A DNA stretch of 64,000 nucleotides from Xenopus tropicalis (GCF_000004195.4 NC_030680.2:143368045-143432044), one strand, 5' to 3'. Counted from the first letter of the stretch, positions 10,733-21,589 are shown. The notes: generated from the sequence alone by a model not told the origin. Numbers and translations: made by a program.

Positions 10733-10930
10733 GTAAAGTTGGCCATACACAGGCTGATAAAATCTGTCAACTCAGCAGCTAATTGGATCTGTGTATGTGG
10801 CCCTTGGAAGGTCTTGACCGGCTGATATCTAGCCAACAATCACCAACATATCTATTGGCCATGTTGGGTGAGGACCATGTTGGTGTGTTCACACGAGAGA
10901 TCTCCACGGTCCCTCAGTATGATCTGATCA
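10733..10930. mobile_element. Decayed TTAA MITE remnant
   Basis: Starts GTAAAGTTGGCCATACACAG, a diverged version of the TTAA MITE end, and continues with scrambled fragments such as GCTGATATCTAGCCAACAAT. The right end is not recognisable. Confidence 0.55.
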
Positions 10931-10965
10931 TTGGCCCCCGGGTCAACATTGGGTCAACTTGAAGT

Positions 10966-11236
10966 CAGTGATCCCAAACCAGTGGCTCGTGAAAAACATG
11001 TTGCTCACCACCCGTTTTGATGTTACTTCCAAGGGCCCCAAAGTAGGTGCTCATTTTTAAATCTTTGGCTTGGAAACAAGTTTTGGCAGCATAAAGGACA
11101 CAGTTTTACTCCCAGAAGAGCCTCCTGCAGGCCAGCAGTCTACACGGGGGCACCAAATAGCCAATCACAGCCCTTATTTGGCAACTTCAAAACACTTTTT
11201 ACATCTGAGTATGAGTAAAAAAGGTTGGAGACCCCT
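10966..11236. mobile_element. hAT-type MITE, CAGTGATCCCCAACC family (old copy)
   Basis: Left end CAGTGATCCCAAACCAGTGG, right end AAGGTTGGAGACCCCTG. The flanks CTTGAAGT and TTCTAAGT share five of eight bases, so the target duplication is decayed. Other copies are at 12696, 36841 and 52412. Confidence 0.78.
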
Positions 11237-11409
11237 GTTCTAAGTCTTTGGATGGTGAAATCAGGCAAGGATCTACTTGCTGGGCAACCTTGCCAAAGGA
11301 GCAGATCTTTAAGTCTATGTCCAGTTGTAGCTCGTTTTTAACCCACAAAATCCCTGACACCCATATGGTAGAAGCAAGTAGGTAATTTGACTTGGCTACA
11401 CATAATAAC

Positions 11410-11499
11410 TAGGGTTGCACCGAATCCTGGATACGGTTCGGGAATCCACAGTCCCGGCAGAATCCATCAGGGTTGGTTTGGGGATTCGGTGCATCCCTA
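11410..11499. mobile_element. 90-bp hAT MITE, TAGGGATGCACCGAATCC family
   Basis: Ends TAGGGTTGCACCGAATCC and GGATTCGGTGCATCCCTA. A perfect 8-bp target duplication, ATAATAAC, lies at 11402-11409 and 11500-11507. A relative is at 40996-41100. Confidence 0.92.
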
Positions 11500-11988
11500 A
11501 TAATAACATGGCTGGAATACAAGTTGACCATTGACCAACCTTTATCTCCGTAGACTTCCAACTACTGTGTTGTTGTTTCTCAACAAAAAGCTGGACATGC
11601 CAACGCTAGTCTTTCCAAGAGCCTGACCACCACTAAAGGAACCCCACTTTACCATTGGGCAAACCTGAAAAAAACAATAAAGTTCCCTTTACTGAACAGA
11701 GAGGTCTCTGCTGCAGATTTCCCCCAACCCAGTAGGTCTCATAATAACATGGCTGGATAACAAGTTGACCACTGACCAACCTTTACATATCAATCTTCAT
11801 AGACTTCCAACTACTGTGTTGTTGTTTCTCAACAAAAAGCTGGACATGCCAACGCTAGTCTTTCCAATAGCCTGACCACCACTAAAGGAACCCCACTTTA
11901 CCATTGGGCAAACCTTAAACAAACAATAAAGTTCCCTTTACTGAACAGAGAGGTCTCTGCAGCAGATTCCCCCCAACCCAATAGGGCT
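11500..11988. repeat. Tandem duplication of about 240 bp
   Basis: The segment starting ATAATAACATGGCTGG at 11500 is repeated from 11741. The second copy ends near 11988. Small differences include a short insertion near 11790. The first copy's left border carries the hAT MITE; the second does not. Confidence 0.9.
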
Positions 11989-12690
11989 CAGAAAATCATC
12001 CCCCCCCCATCTTCTGCCCCTTCGTGTGACCTCCTCAGCCCTCCCATCAGTCAAAAGCCCATACTAAGCAGCAATCAAATGTACATTTTCTGGTCTTACT
12101 AAAAATCTTCAGATTGTTTTTTTTTTTTCCTTCTTCTTTTGACTTATTATATTCATAAGAGTTTCCATCTGTTTTCCAGCTGCTGCTCGGGATATTTTAT
12201 GAAATATTTTAGGGAGCAGAGTGTTCTTGAACTTAGTGCAGAAGATCTCCTTTTACTGATGTCTTTAGGCGAAAAGCACAAACCCAGGAGACGGGCTTAG
12301 AAAAAGAAAAACATTCTCAAAATTCCCATAATTTCCTTTTCTTTTTTTGCTTTTTTTTTCTTTGAGAAATTGTCTATCTGTTTTGTTTTGACTTTAATGA
12401 AAGCGCTGAATATTTATTGGGCTAAGTGATGATTACCAGCGGTTTGACTTTTAACAAGTGTTTTGAACCTTTCGGGAAAAAAATAGAAACCGTAAGCCGT
12501 ACAGACGAAGGGTGGGGTTCTTTAGCCTAACTGGGGTCCTGGAGAAAAGACTACGAAACTGATGTACCATTAAAGCGACAATAGAGTGTTACTGAGTCTG
12601 AATTAATTGTTTGTCTAAAAAGAACACCTGCCCCCCATGCTGTTTGGGTCATGAATGTAAAGCATCACATGATGTTATACTGCCCTATGC
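11989..12690. other. Single-copy DNA; candidate conserved element at 12050-12560
   Basis: Contains homopolymer T runs near 12118-12128 and 12350. The stretch around 12140-12480 is non-repetitive, with GATATTTTATGAAATATTTT and AATATTTATTGGGC. No coding potential. It could be a conserved regulatory element; this is an impression only. Confidence 0.3.
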
Positions 12691-12695
12691 TTTAG

Positions 12696-12996
12696 TCTCT
12701 AAGTGATCCCCAACCAGTGGCTCAGGGGCAACATGTTGCTCCCCAACCCCTTGGGTGTTGCTCTCAGTGCCCCCAAACCAGGTGCCCATTTTTGAATTTC
12801 TGGCTTGGGGGAAAGTTTTGGTTGCATAAAACCCAACAGAGCCTTGTATAGGCTGCCAGTCCACATAGGGGCTACCAAATAGCCAATTATTGCTCTTATT
12901 GGCACCCTCAGGAACTTTTTCCATGCTTGTGTTGCTCCCCAACACCTTTTCCATTCAAATGTGGCTCAGGGGTATAAAAGGTTGGGGATCTCTGCT
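12696..12996. mobile_element. hAT-type MITE, CAGTGATCCCCAACC family
   Basis: Left end AAGTGATCCCCAACCAGTGG, right end AAGGTTGGGGATCTCTG. CTCTAA is found outside each end, consistent with a partly decayed 8-bp duplication. Open frames on the minus strand across it also occur in the copy at 52412 and reflect the shared element. Confidence 0.82.
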
Positions 12997-13029
12997 CTAA
13001 AACTACTAGGGCTCTGCTTGCATACCTAG

Positions 13030-13361
13030 TACAGGTATTGGACCCCTTATCCGGAAACCCGTTATCCAGAAAGCTCAGAATTACGGAATGCCCATCTCCC
13101 ATAGACTCCATTTTAATCAAATAATTCAGAATTTTAAAACTGATTTCCTTTTTCTATGTAGAAATAAAACAGAACCTTGTAATTGATTCCAACCAAGATA
13201 TAATTAATCCTTAGTGGATGCGAAACAGCCCTATTGGGTTTAATTAATGTTTTATTGATTTTTTAGTAGACTTAAGGTATGGAGATCCAAATTATGGAAA
13301 GACCCCTTATCTGGAATACCCTTGGTCCCGAGCATTCTGGATAATGAGTCCTATACCTGTA
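13030..13361 (-). mobile_element. TACAGGTATGGGA-family MITE with a single internal unit
   Basis: Ends TACAGGTATTGGACCCC and GAGTCCTATACCTGTA. The interior has only one copy of the unit (CAACCAAGATATAATTAATC through GGTTTAATTAATG), so it shows the unexpanded structure. Its divergence from the array units suggests an older insertion. Confidence 0.88.
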
Positions 13362-13362
13362 C

Positions 13363-13863
13363 TAGAGATGTAGCGAACTAATTCGCGCGAACATCGGGTG
13401 TTCGCAAGTTCGCGAACTTTTCGTGCATGTTGGGTTCGCGTGGCATTTGTTCGCTGCGTTTTTTCTCGGCCTAAAAACGCTGCACAAGCCACACATGGCG
13501 TTTTTCAGCAAATCCCGTTTCCATGGTGCTAATATTGCGAAATAGCAAAAAACGCCGCGTATTTCAGCCAGGTCTGCCAGCTGCCTTTGCGTATACATAG
13601 GAATAGCTTGCGTTTTTACGCAACGCTGTGTCAACAACGTATTTTTCAGAGAAATTTTTGCCCTTGATCCCCCTCCTGCATGTCACTGTCCAGGTCGTGG
13701 CACCCTTTAAACAACTTTAAAATCAGTTTTCTGGCGAGAAATGGCTTTTCTAGGTTTTAAAGTTCCCCTTCCCATTGAAGTCTATGGGGGTCTATACGCA
13801 CTTTTTGGCGTAAGTTCGCGAACGGGTTCGCAAACTTTTTTTTTTAGGTTCGCTACATCCCTA
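13363..13863. mobile_element. MITE with GATGTAGCGAAC ends
   Basis: Ends TAGAGATGTAGCGAAC and GTTCGCTACATCCCTA, with subterminal TTCGCGAAC motifs on both sides. It abuts the previous element with one base between. An 8-bp duplication cannot be fixed: left ACCTGTAC, right CCTAGTAC. Probably hAT-type by end shape. Two minus-strand frames inside show no domain. Confidence 0.78.
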
Positions 13864-13871
13864 CCTAGTAC

Positions 13872-14104
13872 CTACACTCTTCCCACTGCCAGTAGTAATA
13901 ACATTACACAATATTTCTTGATTAATCACGGGTAGCCCTGACTTGGATGATTCCATTGTTCCCCTTCCATTGGGGGCCCAAAGCAGTGGATAATGAGGCT
14001 TAGCCTGAAGTCCAGTTATGGGGAAAATGGCTATTTGCTATACTTCTAAGAAGCCCAGTGTGAAGTTGAACTGGTGGAGATCTGAAAGAAACCCTCCAAG
14101 TCAG
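13872..14104. other. Unassigned DNA
   Basis: Nothing recognised. Confidence 0.3.
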
Positions 14105-14400
14105 GGGAGTCAAACTCAATCACGTAAGGGGGCCGAAATCTAAAATACAGGTTAAGTTGCGGGCCGAATTTATTATTAAGATACTTAGCAGTAGAAAGAT
14201 GGACCCTTCCTCACCCACCAGGTACAACATTTTGGCGCGGGGTCTCAGTGCTGTGGGAGCGCCCGCTTTTAACTAAAAGCAACTGCTGTTGTTGCTCCAG
14301 ATACAGTATAGGGGACACATAAAACAGCCAGGCGGGCCGATGTGCTCCAAGATATTGGGTTTTGATGTTAGCGACACGGGGTGGAGTAACGTGAGACATT
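14105..14400. mobile_element. Partial hAT-type element, CAGGGGAGTCAAACTC end
   Basis: The left end CAGGGGAGTCAAACTC followed by a GGGGGCCGAAAT-type segment matches a widespread hAT-type terminus. No matching right end was found, so it is truncated or very decayed. Confidence 0.5.
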
Positions 14401-14484
14401 AATTAAGATAATAAATAGCTGAGAGTCCAGGTACCCTCTCTGGAAATCTTCCTGAAATTGAAGATCCAGAAAACAAAGTGCAAC

Positions 14485-15829
14485 CCTGATCTTCTCTGGT
14501 CATGCCCAGTTAGGCCACCCCTGACACACTCTGGTCATGCCCAGTTAGGCCATCCTGATCTACTGTGGTTATGCCCACTTATAACACCCCTGATACACTC
14601 TGGCCATGCCCAGTTATAACTGCCCTGATACACTCTGGCCATGCCCAGTTAGGGTACCCTGATGTACACTGGCCAAACCCAGTTAGGCAACCCCTGATCA
14701 ACTCTGGTCACATCTAGTTAGGGCACCCCTTATCAACTCCGGTCATGCCCAGTTAGACCACCCTGATATACTCTGGCCATGCCCAGTTAGGCCCCCCTTA
14801 TCTACTCTGGCCATGCCCAGTTAGGCAACCCTGATATACTTTGGTCATGTCCAGTTAGGCCACCCTGATATACTCTAGTCATGTCCAGTTAGGCCATCCT
14901 GTTGTACACTGGCCAAGCCCAGTTAGGCAACCCCTGATCAACTCTGGTCACACCTAGTTAGGGCACCCCTTATCTACTCCCGTCATGCCCAGTTAGGCCA
15001 CCCTGATATACTCTGGCCATGCCCAGTTAGGCCCCCCCTTATCTACTCTGGCCATGCCCAGTTAGGCCACCCTGATATACTCTGGTTATGCCCAGTTAGT
15101 GCACCCCTGATCTATTCTTATCATGCCCAGCTAAACCACCATGATCTACTCTGGTCATGTCCAGTTAGGCCATCCTGATCTACTCTGTTCATGCCCAGTT
15201 AGGCCACCCTGTTATACACTGCCAATGCCCAGTTTGGCAACCCCTGGTCAACTCTGGTCATGCCCAGTTAGGCCACCCTGTTATACACTGCCAATGCCCA
15301 GTTTGGCAACCCCTGATCAACTCTGGTCATGCCCAGTTAGGCAACCCCCGATCAACTCTGGTCATGCCCAGTTAGGCAACCCCTGATCTACTCTGTTCAT
15401 GCCCAGTTAGGCCATCCTGTTATACACTGCCAATGCCCAGTTAGGCAACCCCTGATCAACTCTGGTCATGCCCAGTTAGGCCATCCTGTTATACACTGCC
15501 AATGCCCAGTTAGGCAACCCCTTATCTACTCTGTTCATGCCCAGTTAGGCCATCCTGTTATACACTGCCAATGCCCAGTTAGGCAACCCCTGATCAACTC
15601 TGGTCATGCCCAGTTAGGCAACCCCTGATCAACTCTGGTCATGCCCAGTTAGGCAACCCCCGATCAACTCTGTTCATGCCCAGTTAGGCCATCCTGTTAT
15701 ACACTGCCAATGCCCAGTTAGGCAACCCCCGATCAACTCTGGTCATGCCCAGTTAGGCAACCCCCGATCAACTCTGGTCATGCCCAGTTAGGCCACCCCT
15801 TATCTACTCTGCCCATGCCCAATTACACC
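14485..15829. repeat. Minisatellite, 34-35 bp unit, about 39 copies
   Basis: Core CATGCCCAGTTAGGC. Left copies are diverged (GATATACTCTGGCC, TATAACACCCC variants). On the right, variants alternate as a higher-order pattern of about 69-104 bp combining TGTTATACACTGCCAATG with GATCAACTCTGGTCATG. An open frame in it is a periodicity artefact. Confidence 0.95.
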
Positions 15830-16308
15830 CGAAAACCCCTCTTGGGCTCCTACATTTCATTCCAAAGTTCCAGGTATAGGAACACACGGCTGTACGTGCC
15901 ATTCAGTTCTAGAATCCCAGTTCCAGGCCACGTTGCTTCCAGCAATATGGGAAATTCCATTCTGCAAATGAAAGGAAAGTGCACTGGGTACAAACTGTAA
16001 AAGTGACGCCTCCTACCAGCCCAAACTGGAAACCTATACTAAGCCTCAGACTTCCATTGATCCCTCCTATAAAATATAGATATATTGTTTGTTCTGTAGA
16101 TTTGTGTCAATTCAATAAAATATTTGTTCAGTAAAAAAAAAAAAAAAAAACTCAAGGTCTTGTTTTTGTGCCGAGTTTCCCCACAAAGGCAACGCGTGAC
16201 AGGCTGGAAATGAGCACAAACGCCCTTTTGTCTAACGCAGGTGTTACAGGTACAAATGCGCCAGGTGAGACCCAAACCGGTGGAACTGAACCAGAATAAA
16301 TAGGAGCG
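15830..16308. other. Unique DNA ending in AATAAA plus an A18 tract
   Basis: AATAAAATATTTG lies at about 16115, and a run of roughly 18 A begins at 16133. An AATAAA signal some 12-20 bases before a long A run is the signature of a retroposed transcript end. I could not identify the parent sequence or a target duplication. No coding region is supported. Confidence 0.35.
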
Positions 16309-16647
16309 GGTCAAAGATCAGCGGCGTCTCATGGGAGAATGTTGTGACACATTTGGTATTTGGGGCCGGGACAATGCGCCGTCATTATTCAGTGCGAGTT
16401 CTCACTCAGTACAATATTAGTCTCCGTGTGGATTCCGGGGCCCGGCTGTGGTTTTAGCGAATCTGTCGGATTCCTCGTTACAATAGGGAAAATGCAATGA
16501 AAGGAATCTATAAACAGACTTGTTATTTCAGCCGCGCTCGAAAGGTAAACAGCCATTGGCACGGGTTCCTGCCGGGAATTACAGGCCTGACAGTCATATG
16601 AAGCCATCGCCGGCGTGAATAATGAATAATGGCCGCTATCTCCGACC
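16309..16647. other. Candidate conserved non-coding element
   Basis: Non-repetitive, higher GC than its surroundings, with CAATGCGCCGTCATTATTCA and CGTGAATAATGAATAATGGC. No open frame with domain features. Interpretation as a conserved element is inference. Confidence 0.3.
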
Positions 16648-16655
16648 CCTACACT

Positions 16656-16924
16656 CAGGGTCGGACTGGGGGGTGAAGGGCCCACCGGGGCTCCTGTCCC
16701 AGGGGCCCAGCAGGTGCCCCCAGCCAGGTGCGTCCCCTAACCCCCCCTGCAGGGGCCCCCCAAACCCCCCTCGCAGGGCCCCCCACCCGACGTCCTCCTC
16801 CGAGTGCGTAAGTTTGACGCGTCAGGGGAGGAGCAGTCAGGAGGGGGGGCACCAGCAAGGGTTGGGTCTGGGCCGCCAGGGCCCACTAGAGCCAGGGCCC
16901 ACCCGGTGGCCCAGTCCGACCCTG
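16656..16924. mobile_element. hAT element, CAGGGTCGGACTGGG family
   Basis: Ends CAGGGTCGGACTGGGG and GGCCCAGTCCGACCCTG are near-perfect inverted repeats. Flanks CCTACACT (16648-16655) and CGTACACT (16925-16932) match at seven of eight bases. The interior is very C/G-rich with GGGCCCACC blocks. Open frames on both strands reflect the lack of A/T-rich stops. Confidence 0.92.
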
Positions 16925-16932
16925 CGTACACT

Positions 16933-17535
16933 TCCCTTTCTCATTGAGTTCAAAGTGGGATTTTCTTCAGCTCTGGCCTCATTGCAGCCCAAACGTACAC
17001 AGTCTTTAGTCATTCTGCTCTGCTACTTGACAGTCGCTATAAACAGAAACGCTCGTTTGAGTTTGAATTCATATCCATATCCGCTGATTGGCTCGTCCCT
17101 AGGAATTCTGTGTATTCCCCCTTCATCTTCATAATTACTTCAATTTTTGTTCAGCAGCTCTCCAGGTTAGAGTTTCAGCAGCTATCTGGTTGCTAGGGTC
17201 CACATTACCTTAGCAACCAGGGAGTGGTTTGAATGAGAGACTGGTATATTTATAGGAGAGGGACAGAATAGAATATATATGTTGCATAAAGTAACAATAA
17301 CGATAAAACTGGAGCCTCACAGAGCAATTGTTTATTGGCTGCCGGGGTCAGTGACCCCCATTTGAAAGCTGGAAGAGTTCAGTTTTTGTTCAGCAGCTCT
17401 CCAGGTTGGAGTTTCAGCAGCTATCTGGTTGCTAGACCCACATTACCTTAGCAACCAGGGAATGCTTTGATATATTTATAGGAGAGGGACTGAATAGAAT
17501 ATATACAGTATGTTGCATAAAGTAACAATATCAGG
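16933..17535. mobile_element. T2-type MITE fragments in tandem
   Basis: From about 17141 and again from 17379 there is TTTTTGTTCAGCAGCTCTCC followed by GGTTGCTAGG and CCTTAGCAACCAGGGA. This is a 239-bp tandem duplication inside a T2-like element, with the second copy truncated. The first 200 bp of the interval are unassigned. Confidence 0.72.
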
Positions 17536-17599
17536 TTACCCACCCCCCTTCCCTTATAGGGACCCTTATATTACTGGCTGCTATTAGTAGGGGCGCTTC

Positions 17600-17975
17600 C
17601 CCTTTAAGTTAACTTTTCGTATGTAATAGAAGGTCCTATTCCTAGCAACTCTGCAATTGGTCTTCATTTTTTTTTATTTCAAGCTTTCAATTGGGGGTCA
17701 CTGGCCCCGGCAGGAAAAAAAACGATTGCTCTGTGAGGCTGCAGTTTTATACTTTTTGTTACCTTTCATTATGTATCTTCCTATTCGGTCCTTCTCCTCT
17801 ACTTATTCCGGTTTCCACTGCCTGGTTGCTAGGGAAAATAAGACTCTAGCAACCAGATAGCTGCTAAAATACCAAACTGGAAAGCGTCTGAAATAACGAA
17901 TAAACAATAAAAAAAGACCAATTGCAAACTGTCTCAGAATATCACTTTCTACATAATGAAGAACCACTTTAAAGA
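17600..17975 (-). mobile_element. T2-type MITE, opposite orientation
   Basis: Starts at CCCTTTAAGTTAAC and includes CAATTGGTCTTCAT, TTGGGGGTCACTGGCCCC, GGTTGCTAGGG and CTAGCAACCAGATAGCTGC, ending near GAACCACTTTAA. The GGTTGCTAGG / CTAGCAACC inverted pair is typical of this family. Confidence 0.78.
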
Positions 17976-18000
17976 TTGAAATGAACATTATGATCACGTA

Positions 18001-18235
18001 TAGTGATGAGCGAATCTGTCTCTTATCCCTTCGCTGAAAAATAAGCAAAACGTCAAAAAAACTGCGAAATGCGGCTATCACGCATGACGTATGCGTCATT
18101 TTTGACGCAAACTCAAGTTTTTTTGATGGGACCACAATTTATTTGATTCAACCTCAACTTTTTTACTCAATTGCGAAATTTTTGCGCCCGTTTCGTGAAA
18201 ACGGAATTTTTCGGCGAATCCTGCGCTCAGCACCA
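18001..18235. mobile_element. hAT-type MITE, TAGTGATGAGCG family, short form
   Basis: Begins TAGTGATGAGCGAATCTGTC and ends GCTCAGCACCA (diverged). A perfect 8-bp duplication, ATCACGTA, lies at 17993-18000 and 18236-18243. It lacks the 21-bp array seen in two relatives. Confidence 0.9.
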
Positions 18236-18290
18236 ATCACGTAGTTAACAAGGAAAGTCATTTACGAATAAACCTGTAGAGACATTAACC

Positions 18291-18445
18291 CAGGGGTGGC
18301 CAGACTTTTCGATGACTCCTCCCCCAAGATGCAGCGTATGTACGCATTCACGGCGCACTTCCACATCCCCCGGCATCATCGCGCCCCACCAGAAATCCAC
18401 AGGGGATCGACTGTTGGCCTGTGATCGACCTATTAGCCACCCCTG
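18291..18445. mobile_element. hAT-type MITE, CAGGGGTGGCCA family
   Basis: Ends CAGGGGTGGCCAGAC and TAGCCACCCCTG. Flanks CATTAACC (18283-18290) and CATTAAAC (18446-18453) match at seven of eight bases. Confidence 0.85.
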
Positions 18446-18453
18446 CATTAAAC

Positions 18454-19039
18454 TGATTTTAGTAAAAACTGGGTGTGTCTTAGCCATGCCTTATTCCTCC
18501 CAAGCCACGCCCATTCCACCCACAGATCCTCCCCCTTTTGCTGCCCAGGCCACGCCCCCACCACACTGCCAGTTTCTAGAATTTAAGGCACAATTCAGTG
18601 TTTTTTAATGGCAGGAAGGTGAAAATTCTGACATTGGGGGCAGATTCTCCTGAATGGCCCAAATACGCTGCCCAGCTTGGGTGCTTTTCTGATTTAAAGT
18701 GATCCGTACAGATGTTTTCATGAGAATTAACTGCAGTCCCCCATGATAAATGCGCCATTGTGGGACGAGGTCAGCGAGGGGCAGCCAAGCATGGGGACAA
18801 TATGAAAGGATAGAATGTAACGAGCAACAATAGGGCTTACAGTGTGTGAGTACAGCTCCTGCCCCGGCCCCGCATTGCTTGCATAGCTATGGGGCAATAG
18901 GGCAGAACCAGGGTTCGCTTACTCACCAAAACTCCTCTGTATCCGGCTGCGTGGGAATATACACCTGTCCCATAAGGTGCTACCATGATCGGCAGCTGCC
19001 ATTAGTCTAGCACAAGGGGATTGGAAGCATGGCATTCTG
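18454..19039. other. Unassigned DNA
   Basis: A CCACGCCC-rich stretch at about 18490-18560 is followed by ordinary single-copy-looking sequence. No gene supported. Confidence 0.35.
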
Positions 19040-19275
19040 GGAAATTAATAAATATATGTATGTATGTATATCTTTATTTATAAAGTGCTACTTATGTACC
19101 CAGCGCTGTACAGTAGAATACATTAATACTAACAGGGGGTTATTAAGATAATAATAGATAAATACACAGTATAACAATAAATACAAATAAATACAAGATA
19201 CAGTTGTAATAAGTTAAAAGTCAAAGACACAAGAGGATGGAGGTCTCTGCCCCGTAGAGCTTACAATCTATATGG
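19040..19275 (-). mobile_element. L2-like retroelement 3' tail, reverse strand
   Basis: In reverse it reads GTAAGCTC...GCAGAGACCTCC and then CTGTACAGCGCTG and TTTATAAATAAAG, the same order as in the tails at 53845 and (reversed) 32382. It has no coding part. Confidence 0.7.
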
Positions 19276-19655
19276 CATGTTCACTTTTGAGTTAACTTTA
19301 AGTATGATGTAGAGAGTAATATTCTGAGACAATTTGCAATTGGTCCTAATTTTTTATTATTTGTATTTTGTTTTCTTCAGGTTGGCTTTTCAGCAGCTAC
19401 CTGGTTACTAGGGTCCAAATGACCTTAGCAACCAGGAAGTGGTTTGAATGAGAGGCTGGTATAGGAATAGGAGAGGTGCTGAATAGGAAAAGAAGTTATA
19501 AAAAGTAACAATAACAATAAAACTGGAGCCTCACAGAGCAATAGTTTTTGGTTGCCGGGGTCAGTGACCCCCATTTGAAAGCTGCAAAAAGTTAGAAGAA
19601 AAACTGTTTAAAATAAATAATGAGGACCAATTGAAAAGTTGCTTAGAATGGCATA
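19276..19655. mobile_element. T2-type MITE
   Basis: Contains GAGTTAACTTTAAGTATGAT, GACAATTTGCAATTGGTCC, GGTTACTAGGGTCC, CCTTAGCAACCAGGAAG and GGGGTCAGTGACCCCC in the order expected for the family. The right end runs straight into the following array. Confidence 0.75.
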
Positions 19656-19657
19656 TT

Positions 19658-20745
19658 TGTAGATTGTAAGCTCTTTTGGGCAGGGCTCTCCACCTCTTGT
19701 ATCGGTTATTGGTTGCTTTATATGTTACTCCTTGTAGAGTGTAAGCTCTTTTGGGCAGGGCTCCCTTCCCCTCTTGTATCGGTGACTGATTGCTTTATAT
19801 GTTACTCCTTGTAGATTGTAAGCTCTTTTGGGCAGGGCTCTCTTCACCTCTTGTATCGGTTACTGATTGCTTTATATGTTACTCCTTGTAGAGTGTAAGC
19901 TCTTTTGGGCAGGGCTCCCTTCCCCTCTTGTATCGGTTACTGATTGCTTTATATGTTACTCCTTGTAGATTGTAAGCTCTTTTGGGCAGGGCTCTCTTCC
20001 CCTCTTGTATCGGTTACTGATTGCTTTATATGTTACTCCTTGTAGAGTGTAAGCTCTTTTGGGCAGGGCTCTCTTCACCTCTTGTATCGGTTACTGATTG
20101 CTTTATATGTTACTCCTTGTAGAGTGTAAGCTCTTTTGGGCAGGGCTCTCTTCACCTCCTGTATCGGTTATTGGTTGCTTTATATGTTACTCCTTGTAGA
20201 GTGTAAGCTCTTTTGGGCAGGGCTCTCTTCCCCTCTTGTATCGGTTATTGATTGCTTTATATGTTACTCCTTGTAGAGTGTAAGCTCTTTTGGGCAGGGC
20301 TCTCTTCACCTCCTGTATCGGTTATTGATTGCTTTATATGTTACTCCTTGTAGAGTGTAAGCTCTTTTGGGCAGGGCTCTCTTCACCTCTTGTATCGGTT
20401 ACTGATTGCTTTATATGTTACTCCTTGTAGAGTGTAAGCTCTTTTGGGCAGGGCTCTCCACCTCTTGTATCGGTTATTGGTTGCTTTATATGTTACTCTG
20501 TATTTCCAATGTATCTATAATTTATCTATACTTTATATCTATCATTTATCTATTATATATCTATCTAAGCCCTTTTGGTTGTAGATTGTAAGCTCTTTTG
20601 GGCAGGGCTTTTTTCACCTGTATCGGTTACTGATTGCTTTATATGTTACTCTGTATGTCCAATGTATGAAACCCACTTATTGTACAGCGCTGCGGGATAT
20701 GTTGGTGCTTTATAAATACATGTTAATAATAATAATAATAATAAT
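19658..20745 (+). repeat. L2-like tail amplified as a 77-bp array, about 10.5 copies
   Basis: Units have the order GTAAGCTCTTTTGGGCAGGG, TTGTATCGGTTA, GCTTTATATGTTACTCC. After about 20480 comes a diverged stretch with a partial copy, then the normal tail: CCAATGTATG, TTGTACAGCGCTGCGGG, CTTTATAAATACATG and (AAT)n at 20725-20742. The reversed single copy at 32179-32382 gives the unamplified order, so the array formed in place. Confidence 0.92.
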
Positions 20746-21200
20746 TCTATAACATACTAAAGGTTAACTTAAAGCTGAACCGCCCCTTTACGTGTCCAAT
20801 TAAAGCCCAGAGGGGTTGGCACAAGGATCCCTTGGGGGTTCGGAGCCCTCAGTAAGTGACAGACAGACAGAATAACGGCCTTTCTGTATAACATTACGGC
20901 TCAGCAAACACTGTAAGTGGCGGCCGCTGCGTGTGTGAGAAATGAAGCAGCTACGTGCTAGAATTCTGCGCTGCACCGGCCATAAAACTCACCTCATAGC
21001 CGCCGGCCGACGGAGGGCAGGGAGCAGCCGCTACATGGAGATTGGTCGATAAAATTCACACTGCTCCTTTAAAATGTACTTGCGTATTTGGAATCCGTGG
21101 GGCTCAGCGTTAAGCAGAGGAGAGAGGGTGCCATTGTTGGGTGCTGCACCCCCCTGCGCAGCTACATTCATTGGCTAAGAACTGGTATTACATCTACAGG
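20746..21200. other. Mostly unassigned DNA, short T2 end at left
   Basis: AACTTAAAGCTGAACCGCCC near 20768-20790 is a T2-like terminus. The rest, including a GC-rich stretch (CGGCCGCTGCGTGTG, CCGCCGGCCGACGG) around 20920-21020, has no recognised element. The GC-rich part is too short to claim as a CpG island. Confidence 0.4.
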
Positions 21201-21370
21201 CTCTCCAGTTTGGAATTTCAGCAGCTTACTGGTTGCTAGGATCTGCTTTCCCTAGTAACCAGGTAGTGGTTTAAATGAGAGACTGGAATATGAACAGGAG
21301 AGTACCTTTACTAATAAAAAGTAACAGTAACAATCATGGAACAATCATTTATATGACCAACTGAATAGTT
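21201..21370. mobile_element. T2-type MITE fragment
   Basis: CTCTCCAGTTTGGAATTTCA, ACTGGTTGCTAGG, CTAGTAACCAGGTAGTGG and GAGACTGGAATATGAA follow the family order. No ends preserved. Confidence 0.7.
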
Positions 21371-21589
21371 GCTATATATAGGGCCCATTCACAAAGCACC
21401 TCGCAAAGGTCTCCAGACGCTGTTTTCTGCAAGGACTGTGGAGGCTACTAGGCATATTCCCCTACCTGCCCCTTATTTGGGGCTCATTTGTACGCGCCAG
21501 TTAGGGAGCGGAAGGAGGTGAAGCCCATATTGGGGCCCTGTACCTACTGGCCTTCAGGTTTGGCAGTGGGCGGTGACATCACTGGGTGG
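21371..21589. other. Unassigned DNA
   Basis: Nothing recognised. Confidence 0.3.

Noticed and set aside
1..15829. CRISPR-like arrays
   Set aside because: The regular repeats have no unique spacers; they are minisatellites in a vertebrate genome.
16655..17134. 170-codon proline-rich plus-strand frame
   Set aside because: Its first half is the C-rich interior of a hAT element and the rest runs into unassigned and T2-derived sequence; no coding signature.
20920..21020. Possible CpG island or promoter
   Set aside because: Only about 100 bp of GC-rich sequence; too short and without initiator or TATA context.
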